This document shows positions 1 to 5,999 of a stretch of DNA of 16,517 nucleotides, one piece after another. The translations under genes and the position numbers were made by a program. The notes beneath the pieces are model-generated. The model was not told the origin of the DNA. It did no database searches and was given only the letters and a program-made list of their open reading frames with translations. The stretch is from Candidatus Daviesbacteria bacterium (lineage in GTDB: Bacteria; Patescibacteriota; Microgenomatia; Daviesbacterales; UBA10151). Positions within the stretch are counted from its first letter, which is position 1, and each line of letters opens with the position of its first letter. The stretch covers positions 1 through 16,517 of the forward strand of contig DOWS01000030.1 in assembly GCA_003519445.1 (NCBI GenBank). The letters are read 5' to 3'.

Positions 1-945
1 TGAAAGTTTTTTTATTCTTTCTTTTATTAAAGGCACAACAAGACTTATTTTTTGTTTATTTGAATGGTCCACTAAAAATTCCTGTAATTTTTTCAAAAGT
101 TCCCCATCTGATAATTTTCTAATATATTCTCCGTTCATCCATTCCAATTTGGTAATATCAAAAACAGGATTGGCCAAATTAACATCCCCTAAATCAAATC
201 CTTCAATCATTTCATCAATGCTTAATATTTCTTTTCCCGAAGAAGGGGTCCAACCCAAAAATGCCATGTAATTTAAAATGGCTTCAGCTAAAAATCCATC
301 CTGACGAAATTCCGAAGCTGCCTTGGCCCCGTGCCTTTTGGAAAGCTTGGATTTATCAGTTCCCAAAATAATTGGTAAATGAGCATACTGCGGTATTACC
401 CAACCAAAAGCCTCAAAAAGCTGGACATGTTTTGGGATTGAGGAAATCCACTCCGCACCCCTTATGACCGGGTTTGTCTCCATTAAATGGTCATCAACCA
501 CATGAGCCAAATGATATGTCGGATAACTGCCGGATTTTAAAATTACAAAATCATCCTGCGTACTGTTCTCAAATTCTATTTCCCTATTGCCCACCAAATC
601 AATAATTTTGCTCTTTCCTTCTTTTTTGGTTTTAAAATAAATTGCCCCCATATTTTCATAAGCAAAACCACCATCTACTAACTTTTTGGCATGCTCTTTA
701 TAAATATCTTGTCTTTTCGACTGATAAATTATTTCTCCGTCAAACTCAAGTCCCAGCCATTTCAGAGTTGCAATAATATCCTCTACCGAACCTTCAACCA
801 AGCGGGCTTGATCCGTATCTTCAATTCTCAAAGAAAAAATGCCTTTAGCTTTTTTAGCTATCAAGTAAGCGTATAAAGCAGTCCTAACCGATCCTATATG
901 CATTGATCCTGTAGGTGAGGGCGCAAATCTGGTCTTTATTTCCAT
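1..945 (-). CDS. gltX: Glutamyl-tRNA synthetase, N-terminal 315 residues (runs off the window)
   Basis: Class I aminoacyl-tRNA synthetase that charges tRNA with glutamate in the cytoplasm. The reading frame opens at the ATG at 945-943 and stays open to base 1, so the C-terminal anticodon-binding part is mostly missing. Visible signatures: the RFAPSPTG strand at residues 6-13, the HIGH motif as HIGS at 16-19, LRIEDTD at 39-45, and the KMSKS loop as KLSKR at 200-204 followed by HGA. These fit GluRS rather than GlnRS. The start is chosen because the family normally begins a few residues before RFAPSPTG and because a promoter -10 box ends only eight bases upstream, leaving almost no leader. It is divergent from the 968 gene. 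In organisms without GlnRS the enzyme also mischarges tRNA-Gln for GatCAB; whether that applies here cannot be seen. Confidence 0.96.
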   Translation of the reverse strand, partial: MEIKTRFAPSPTGSMHIGSVRTALYAYLIAKKAKGIFSLRIEDTDQARLVEGSVEDIIATLKWLGLEFDGEIIYQSKRQDIYKEHAKKLVDGGFAYENMGAIYFKTKKEGKSKIIDLVGNREIEFENSTQDDFVILKSGSYPTYHLAHVVDDHLMETNPVIRGAEWISSIPKHVQLFEAFGWVIPQYAHLPIILGTDKSKLSKRHGAKAASEFRQDGFLAEAILNYMAFLGWTPSSGKEILSIDEMIEGFDLGDVNLANPVFDITKLEWMNGEYIRKLSDGELLKKLQEFLVDHSNKQKISLVVPLIKERIKKLS

Positions 946-946
946 A

Positions 947-982
947 CGATTGCAGTATAATAGATGTGTGACATTAACTCAA
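947..982 (-). promoter_or_regulatory. Promoter of gltX, nearly leaderless
   Basis: On the minus strand a -35 box TTGAGT (982-977) is followed after exactly 17 bases by TATACT (959-954). The expected transcription start is near 947, two bases before the ATG at 945. The -10 DNA is shared with the opposite-facing promoter of the 968 gene. Prediction from base pattern only. Confidence 0.6.
956..961 (+). promoter_or_regulatory. -10 box of the 968 gene, predicted leaderless start
   Basis: A perfect TATAAT lies at 956-961, and the expected start of transcription seven bases after its last base is 968, exactly the G of the in-frame GTG start codon. The -35 region (about 933-938) is poor. The box overlaps the gltX -10 box on the other strand. 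Confidence 0.5.
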
Positions 983-1939
983 ACAGCTATTTTAACCAAA
1001 AAGTTTATTTTATTTTCTACCATAGCTTTGGTTCTGGGAATAACAGGATTTATAGGATATAGTATCTGGCAAAACTGGTATCTTTCCACTTTGCCAATTG
1101 TTGAAGAACAACCTGATACCAAATTCGGGGTCTTGCCTGCGCTTGGTTTTCCCCAAAGGCCGGTTTCATCCTCTAATTTTACTTATTCTCTGGATACAAC
1201 TACAGGAGGATTGCCAAAATTTGACAAAATAATCAAGGTTTTCTTTTTACCCAAAACTTATGCCACATTTTTGTCTTCTCAAAAAAGCCAGGAGCTGGCG
1301 GAAAAATTCAATATTAAAACTGCTCCTCAAATTTTGAGTGAGATAAACTATTTATACAAAGAAGGTGAAAAAACTTTAGAGGTCAACTTGGACAGCGGTA
1401 ATTTTCTCTTTAAAAAAGAAGCTACTCCTTCTGCCAAGACTCTTGATAGTGACGATAAGCTGATGGCGGATTTTAAAAGTGTCTTAAGTTCTTTGGGAGT
1501 TTTGAAAGATCAGTTAAAAAACGGCCGCGCCAAAGTGACAGGTCCGCAAATTTCCATCTGGCCGGAGGATTTAGACGGTAAAACTATTTTTACACCCGAA
1601 TTTAACAAATCTTTAGTTAATGCCGAAGTTTCCGGATCAGCCGATAACACAGAAAACTATCTTGCGCTAAACTTTACTTTCTTTTCCATTGATGACAGTA
1701 CTTTTGCCACATATCCTTTACGAAAAGCAGAGGAATCTTTTGAAGATTTAAAACAGGGCAAAGGAGTGATTATGATTGAACCGCCCAAACCCCAAGTGTC
1801 CATTACTTCCGTATATCTGGGCTATTATCTACCAGAAAGTTACACTCCATACTTACAGCCAATCTATGTTTTTGAAGGCCCTCAATTTGTAGCATTTGCA
1901 TCTGCCGTCAGCCGGGAATTTCAGACCAGCGGAAATTAG
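968..1939 (+). CDS. Hypothetical membrane-anchored protein, about 323 aa
   Basis: I do not recognise this protein. From the GTG at 968 it has a short N-terminus, one strongly hydrophobic helix at about residues 11-33 (rich in Ile, Leu, Phe and Gly), then a roughly 290-residue polar domain with many Ser/Thr and beta-prone stretches and no cysteine-rich or catalytic motif I can name. This predicts a single-pass protein with its large domain outside the membrane, or an uncleaved signal anchor. The frame is open further upstream to a TTG at 950, but that would lie across the predicted -10 box (956-961), so GTG 968 is preferred. The 3' end overlaps the convergent carboxypeptidase gene by 32 bases. 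Probably a lineage-specific envelope protein; no function is claimed. Confidence 0.75.
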   Translation: MTLTQTAILTKKFILFSTIALVLGITGFIGYSIWQNWYLSTLPIVEEQPDTKFGVLPALGFPQRPVSSSNFTYSLDTTTGGLPKFDKIIKVFFLPKTYATFLSSQKSQELAEKFNIKTAPQILSEINYLYKEGEKTLEVNLDSGNFLFKKEATPSAKTLDSDDKLMADFKSVLSSLGVLKDQLKNGRAKVTGPQISIWPEDLDGKTIFTPEFNKSLVNAEVSGSADNTENYLALNFTFFSIDDSTFATYPLRKAEESFEDLKQGKGVIMIEPPKPQVSITSVYLGYYLPESYTPYLQPIYVFEGPQFVAFASAVSREFQTSGN

Positions 1940-2834
1940 CATATGTCCAATCTATTAATTGCGTGGTTTCTCCAAACCGGTCATCCGAACCTAAAACCAC
2001 CATCAAAATCCTATGCCCGTCTCTTTCCACTAATGTCACTAAATTTTCTTTGGCAAGGCTGGTATAACCGGTTTTTATTCCCAATACGCCTGTGACTTGT
2101 GAGAGAAGTTTATTTAAATTACTTAAATGATGGCTGTATTTTTTATCCAAAGAAAAAACATCAGTTTCTTTGGTGGCGAAAATTCTGGCCAGCTGGTAAT
2201 TTTTCAAAGCTTCCTCTGAAATTTTGGCCAGATCAGCAGCCGATGAAAAATGATTTTTATTGTCAAAGCCGGCCGGGTTTTGAAAATGAGTATTTGACAA
2301 ATTAAGATCCGCGGCTTTTTTATTCATAGCAGATACAAATCCTAAAACTCCTCCCGGGTAATTTTCCGCAATGGTATAAGAGGCATCATTGCCGGAGTTT
2401 AAAAGCATCCCGTAAAGTACAGATCTAAAACTTAAACTTTCTCCACTAACCAGGCCCACTTTTGCCCCTTCTATTTTGGCGCCGTCTCCAACAGTTAAAA
2501 CCGAGTTGGGTTGAAAATATTCCACTCCCACCAGGGCTGTGGCAATTTTGGTAGTGGATGCAATGGGCAAGGGAATATTGGCATCTCTTTGGTAAAGTAT
2601 AGTATCTGTAGTTAAATCTTTAATGAAAACAGCGCGGGCAGAAAACTGGGGCATAGACAAATTGGTTGAAACCGGAGGACTCAAGTATTTTTGCACCCCG
2701 GCAACCTCTGCATTATTTTGAGGAATCTGCAAACCCAGAAGCGCATTTTCAGTTGAATTGACTAAAATTGGAACTGCTACGGCAATCGCTACAGCCAATA
2801 AAATTAAACCGGCAGAAAAAAAATAATACTTCAT
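1908..2834 (-). CDS. D-alanyl-D-alanine carboxypeptidase (S11 / DacA family), membrane-anchored
   Basis: Penicillin-binding serine peptidase that trims the terminal D-Ala from peptidoglycan stem peptides outside the membrane. Residues 4-25 form an N-terminal signal anchor. The three active-site motifs are present in order: SxxK as STTK (S93-K96), SxN as SGN (147-149) and KTG (254-256, in GIKTGYT). At 308 aa the protein stops soon after the catalytic domain, so the C-terminal beta domain and amphipathic anchor of E. coli PBP5 are absent and the N-terminal helix probably holds it in the membrane. Its ATG shares one base with the aspS stop (TAATG), and GAGG lies five bases upstream of the ATG, suggesting co-transcription and coupled translation with aspS. 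Its presence implies that the cell makes or remodels peptidoglycan. DacA, DacC and DacF cannot be told apart here. Confidence 0.92.
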   Translation of the reverse strand: MKYYFFSAGLILLAVAIAVAVPILVNSTENALLGLQIPQNNAEVAGVQKYLSPPVSTNLSMPQFSARAVFIKDLTTDTILYQRDANIPLPIASTTKIATALVGVEYFQPNSVLTVGDGAKIEGAKVGLVSGESLSFRSVLYGMLLNSGNDASYTIAENYPGGVLGFVSAMNKKAADLNLSNTHFQNPAGFDNKNHFSSAADLAKISEEALKNYQLARIFATKETDVFSLDKKYSHHLSNLNKLLSQVTGVLGIKTGYTSLAKENLVTLVERDGHRILMVVLGSDDRFGETTQLIDWTYANFRWSEIPG

Positions 2835-4123
2835 TAAAGCCTCACATCCACTCTTTCCATGTCTCTGGGGAAAAGGGAGGCCTCCCGCACATTGGCAAGG
2901 CCCAAAACATGCATCGTAACTCTTTCCAAACCAAACGAGAACCCTCCTTCAGGAGGCATTCCGTATTTAAAGGCCTGCAGATACATCTCGAAATTTTTTG
3001 GGTCCATCCCCCTGCTTTCAATAGATTTAACTAACTGCTCATAGTCATTTATTCTTTGAGATCCGCTTAAAATTTCCACCCCTCGGAATAACAAATCATA
3101 ACTTAAAGAGTATTCCGGCTCCGCCGGATCCGGCATGGTATAAAAAGGTTTAGCCGATGTGGGAAAATGGGTCACGGTCACAAAATCGCTTTTGTGTTTT
3201 TCCAAAGCCCATTTGCATAAATCAACTTCATCTTGCGGAGTTAAATCTTTTTCTTTCCGATTATCCCGTCCAAATTCTTTTAAAATTAAATCTTGCGCTT
3301 TTCTTAAAGTTAATCTTGGAATTTTACCAAATGCAATTTGTTCAACCCCAAAATCCTCTGCAAACTTCAACATCTTAACTGCTACCTCTTCCAAAAAATC
3401 TAATAAATCCTCAAACTCCACAAAGCCAATTTCAATATCCAATTGCGTTGCTTCTGCCAAGTGCCTGGTAGTTACAGAAGGTTCAGCCCTGTAAGCTTTG
3501 GCTATGGTAAAAACCCGCTCATATACAGGAACTAACATCTGTTTATAAAGTTGAGGGCTTTGGGATAAATATGCCTTATGGTCAAAATAATCTATTTTAA
3601 AAACTTCTGCCCCACCCTCTGTTGCTCCGGCAACTATTGTCGGGACTACAATTTCTGTACAGCCCAAATCAGAAGCTGCTTTTCTAAACCCTTCCAAAAT
3701 CGCTGCTTGTGCTTTAAAGATTTCCTTTATTTTAGGGTGGCGTAAAGTTAGAGAGCGGAAATCCAAAAGAGTAGGCAGCTGCAAATCCAGTTCTTTTCCT
3801 CCCATATCAAATGGTAACTCTGCTGCTTTAGATAAAACTTCAATATGTTCTGCTGAAATTTCTATTTCCCCTGTGGGAATATTTTTATTCACCAGGTTTG
3901 GCGGCCTTTTATCAACTTTGCCCTCAATACAAACCACATCTTGGACACCTGGGGGGTGGATTAGCTTGACACCTATGGGTATTACCACTTGTATTAATCC
4001 GGATCTATCCAAAACATCCAAAAATAAAATTTTGCCGTGATCCCGCCTGACTTGCACCCAGCCGCAAATTTTAACTTTTTCCCCGATTTTATTATTACAA
4101 TCTAAAATTAATGTCCGTTCCAT
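2834..4123 (-). CDS. aspS: Aspartyl-tRNA synthetase, short archaeal-type (AspRS), 429 aa
   Basis: Class II synthetase charging tRNA with aspartate. Residues 1-100 form the OB-fold anticodon domain (GWVQVRRDHG at 21-30). Motif 1 lies around 128-162, QSPQLYKQ at 188-195, and motif 2 has RAEPSVTTRHL at 212-222. HFPTSAKPFYTM precedes motif 3 (GLERVTM, then REASLFPRD) near the C-terminus. It lacks the GAD insertion and the roughly 590-residue length of usual bacterial AspRS, so it belongs to the archaeal/eukaryotic branch, whose bacterial members are often non-discriminating (Asp-tRNA-Asn made for GatCAB). The start is MERT at 4123, not the upstream ATG at 4162: the 4162 codon falls inside the predicted -35 box, and a -10 box (4138-4133) ends nine bases before 4123. 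AsnRS was considered, but the SAKPFY and RGVEI segments fit AspRS. Confidence 0.92.
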   Translation of the reverse strand: MERTLILDCNNKIGEKVKICGWVQVRRDHGKILFLDVLDRSGLIQVVIPIGVKLIHPPGVQDVVCIEGKVDKRPPNLVNKNIPTGEIEISAEHIEVLSKAAELPFDMGGKELDLQLPTLLDFRSLTLRHPKIKEIFKAQAAILEGFRKAASDLGCTEIVVPTIVAGATEGGAEVFKIDYFDHKAYLSQSPQLYKQMLVPVYERVFTIAKAYRAEPSVTTRHLAEATQLDIEIGFVEFEDLLDFLEEVAVKMLKFAEDFGVEQIAFGKIPRLTLRKAQDLILKEFGRDNRKEKDLTPQDEVDLCKWALEKHKSDFVTVTHFPTSAKPFYTMPDPAEPEYSLSYDLLFRGVEILSGSQRINDYEQLVKSIESRGMDPKNFEMYLQAFKYGMPPEGGFSFGLERVTMHVLGLANVREASLFPRDMERVDVRL

Positions 4124-4125
4124 CC

Positions 4126-4162
4126 TTCCTGCATCATAACAGCAAAGCTTAAAACTTGACAA
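4126..4162 (-). promoter_or_regulatory. Promoter of aspS-carboxypeptidase operon, extended -10
   Basis: On the minus strand TTGTCA (4162-4157) is followed after 18 bases by TATGAT (4138-4133), preceded by TG one base away (4141-4140), making an extended -10. The predicted start is near 4126, three bases before the aspS ATG. The -35 box is the other strand of the right-facing promoter's TTGACA. Confidence 0.65.
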
Positions 4163-4191
4163 GATCCGAATATTTTGGTATAATTATTAAA
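4156..4191 (+). promoter_or_regulatory. Consensus sigma-70-type promoter facing the four-gene operon
   Basis: TTGACA (4156-4161) and TATAAT (4179-4184) are both perfect matches separated by 17 bases, the best promoter in the window. The predicted start is 4191, two bases before the ATG of a 33-codon ORF. The transcript must pass the terminator at 4324-4346 to reach the gene at 4348. Confidence 0.8.
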
Positions 4192-4192
4192 T

Positions 4193-4294
4193 ATGGTAAA
4201 AGTTGAATCAATTGATTTAAAAAGAGCGGAAATTTTACTTAGCCTCCTTTTGGTGCTCGTCTTGAGTGCCTATCTGGGAGGTCTTTTTAGGTAA
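4193..4294 (+). CDS. Small membrane peptide (33 aa) or leader peptide
   Basis: The ATG at 4193 begins two bases after the predicted start of a consensus promoter, and the frame ends at TAA 4292-4294. The product has a charged N-terminal third (MVKVESIDLKRAE), then a hydrophobic run of about 18 residues dominated by Leu, then AYLGGLFR. This looks like a single transmembrane helix with its positive charges on one side. Nine of the 33 residues are Leu, using several different Leu codons, so a Leu-sensing leader peptide is a second possibility, since a terminator follows 29 bases later. Too short to assign to a family. The promoter and position make expression likely, but the coding claim is an inference. 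Confidence 0.5.
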   Translation: MVKVESIDLKRAEILLSLLLVLVLSAYLGGLFR

Positions 4295-4321
4295 ATTTTT
4301 ATCTAAAAAAAGAAAGGAAAT

Positions 4322-4350
4322 GACCTCGCCACAGGCGGGGTTTTTTAATG
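4322..4350 (+). repeat. 29-bp terminator-containing repeat, copy 1
   Basis: Matches 9802-9830 at 27 of 29 positions; the only differences are in the hairpin loop. It contains the terminator hairpin, six T, and AATG, which here includes the start codon of the 548-aa gene. The two copies bracket the four-gene operon. Confidence 0.75.
4324..4346 (+). terminator. Intrinsic terminator or attenuator just before the 548-aa gene
   Basis: CCTCGCC (4324-4330) pairs with GGCGGGG (4334-4340), seven pairs including one T-G, across the loop ACA, followed by six T. The T-run ends one base before the ATG at 4348, so it limits transcription entering the operon and may act as an attenuator. The 3' arm's GGGG also sits seven bases upstream of the ATG and could weakly mimic a ribosome binding site. 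Confidence 0.75.
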
Positions 4351-5994
4351 CCTGTAGAATCACAACCTAAAAAATTTGAATATTACACACCAACTCCGGA
4401 TCAAAGAAGAAATGGAATTTATGATCCTATACCTGAATACCTAACTCAAAGTGAACACTTTCAACGTTTAGTAAGGAAATGTTTGAAGCCTTTTGAAACA
4501 GACACAAGTAAAAGAATTCGAACATTTATTGATGGTGGGGATGCATCTTCCCCCATGGATCCAAATTTAAAAGGTGCATTTACTACTGAAGCAGAAAGAG
4601 TCGTCTCTATGTATTGTCAAAGCCCAATTGAATCTGATGGGCGTATTAACCAGTGGTTTTATAATTTGGAAGAGGTGGCACCTAATTTAATTGCAATTAT
4701 GGTTAGACATGATCATTATATCGGTTTAGTCCAACAATCTAACGCACTCAATATTTTGGCAGCTGCTTTAGATATAGCTCAAAATCCCAATAAGGAAATT
4801 ACTATAAGAGTAGGTATTGGTGGTTCTGATGATGAATTCACACCAGCCAGATTTGCTTCATATGGTCTACCAGCTTTAATAATCGCAGAAGAAATTCAAA
4901 CGCTTTTTGAGCAAAGAAAGAAAAATAAATTGGCAAGCTTTGCTGCTAATGCTGAAGTAAGGCGTACAGAAAAACAAACAGGAGAAATACTTCCTAGAAA
5001 AGATAGGCAAGAGATAATGAATAATGTAAGAGCTGAGATAGAGAAAGAAGGAATAGAGGCTGCTTTAACATCTGAGCAATATGCAGAGGTAGTTAATAGA
5101 TATGCTTTATCTGATAAAACTCCCAGAGTTCAATTTGTGTTTGCACATCAAGCTGCTATTGCTATCAATGGAACTCATAAAAACCCTGAATTAATACCTG
5201 TTAGGACTGAAGAAAGAAAAAGAGTTATGGAAGAATTTGTTCAAAAGTTTTTTCCAAGCATTGCTTCTGGTGTTTCCTACATAGAAGATATTCCATGGAA
5301 TCAGCATAGTTTACAAACCAGATTAACAATTGAGTACTTTGCTCATGTAATAAGGGCAAACGGTGATCCAGAGGCTATAAAAACAAGAGAAAAATTACAA
5401 GAAAGAGGCAGAAAACACGGTGGAGAACAAGGAGCAGAACAAGCAATAATGTATGCTGCCATTCATGTACCGGTTTTTGGCGACCCTGTAGCTGTGCCTC
5501 CAATAGACTATTTGCAAGACCCTCTAACAAATGCAGACATAGCAATAACTATCGGTGGCCAACCAGAAAGAGAATTCTGTGTATTCAGAAGAATTGTGTC
5601 TGAGAATGCATCAACTCAAGGTATGGTTAAATTCCTAGATGCCAAGATGGAAGTAACCGGACTTCCGTCTGATGATGAAATACTAGCAACAATATCTAAA
5701 GTTAGAGGGTGGGGAGAGGGCTGTTCTAAAGTAAAACCGGAACATATGATTCCTTTGATCAGTACAGTTGGAGATCTACCTCCTTATTTTGCTGACAAAG
5801 ATTATGATCAACCCTATGATACAAGCTTAGAAGCAAACCTAGATTATTTGAGCTCAGAAAGACGCAAAGCCCTACAACTATCTGATCCCGGTAGAAGATT
5901 AAAGACTATAACTAGAATTGATGCAATAGTAGCTGGATTAAAAGCCCAACTAACTGAACAAAACAAACGTGCTACTGCTGTGTTACACTCATAA
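4348..5994 (+). CDS. Unknown 548-aa protein, possible distant relative of tRNA-dependent cyclodipeptide synthases
   Basis: Not confidently recognised. It is soluble, with no signal peptide or membrane helix. Alternating strand/helix segments suggest a Rossmann-like core: strand and turn ITIRVGIGGSDDEF (151-164) with a following helix, a charged helical stretch at about 188-258, strand RVQFVFAHQ (260-268), helix 287-302, strand GVSYIEDIP (308-316), helix 322-337, and QAIMYAAIHVPVFGD (365-379). The last resembles the cyclodipeptide synthase element with Tyr-x3-Glu-x-Pro, here Tyr369-x3-His373-x-Pro375, and VGI-x6-F resembles the VGIS-x5-F strand of those enzymes. The family's catalytic Ser and Glu are not clearly kept and the protein is about twice the usual length, so this is a weak hypothesis. 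TGA at 4321 rules out an in-frame extension. It is first in a four-gene operon, five bases before the ligase gene. Confidence 0.8.
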   Translation: MPVESQPKKFEYYTPTPDQRRNGIYDPIPEYLTQSEHFQRLVRKCLKPFETDTSKRIRTFIDGGDASSPMDPNLKGAFTTEAERVVSMYCQSPIESDGRINQWFYNLEEVAPNLIAIMVRHDHYIGLVQQSNALNILAAALDIAQNPNKEITIRVGIGGSDDEFTPARFASYGLPALIIAEEIQTLFEQRKKNKLASFAANAEVRRTEKQTGEILPRKDRQEIMNNVRAEIEKEGIEAALTSEQYAEVVNRYALSDKTPRVQFVFAHQAAIAINGTHKNPELIPVRTEERKRVMEEFVQKFFPSIASGVSYIEDIPWNQHSLQTRLTIEYFAHVIRANGDPEAIKTREKLQERGRKHGGEQGAEQAIMYAAIHVPVFGDPVAVPPIDYLQDPLTNADIAITIGGQPEREFCVFRRIVSENASTQGMVKFLDAKMEVTGLPSDDEILATISKVRGWGEGCSKVKPEHMIPLISTVGDLPPYFADKDYDQPYDTSLEANLDYLSSERRKALQLSDPGRRLKTITRIDAIVAGLKAQLTEQNKRATAVLHS

Positions 5995-5999
5995 AACTT

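Noticed and set aside
691..876. 61-aa plus-strand frame inside gltX
   Set aside because: It lies antisense to the conserved GluRS catalytic domain and has no promoter or family features.
950..967. TTG start at 950 for the 968 gene
   Set aside because: It would lie across the perfect TATAAT box (956-961), whose expected transcript start is the GTG at 968.
2768..3494. Several 60-110-aa plus-strand frames antisense to aspS and the carboxypeptidase
   Set aside because: They mirror conserved aspS and carboxypeptidase coding sequence and have low-complexity translations.
2834..4123. Asparaginyl-tRNA synthetase
   Set aside because: SAKPFYTM, RGVEI and the motif 3 region follow the AspRS pattern; the AsnRS-type E-x-x-AF and IIGGSQRE wording is absent.
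4124..4162. ATG at 4162 as aspS start (13 extra residues)
   Set aside because: The codon lies within the -35 box of the only visible minus-strand promoter, and the extra residues do not fit the AspRS N-terminus.
4320..4370. 16-codon frame starting at 4320 behind AAAGGAA
   Set aside because: It is simply the terminator read as codons, is out of frame with the 548-aa gene and has no recognisable product.
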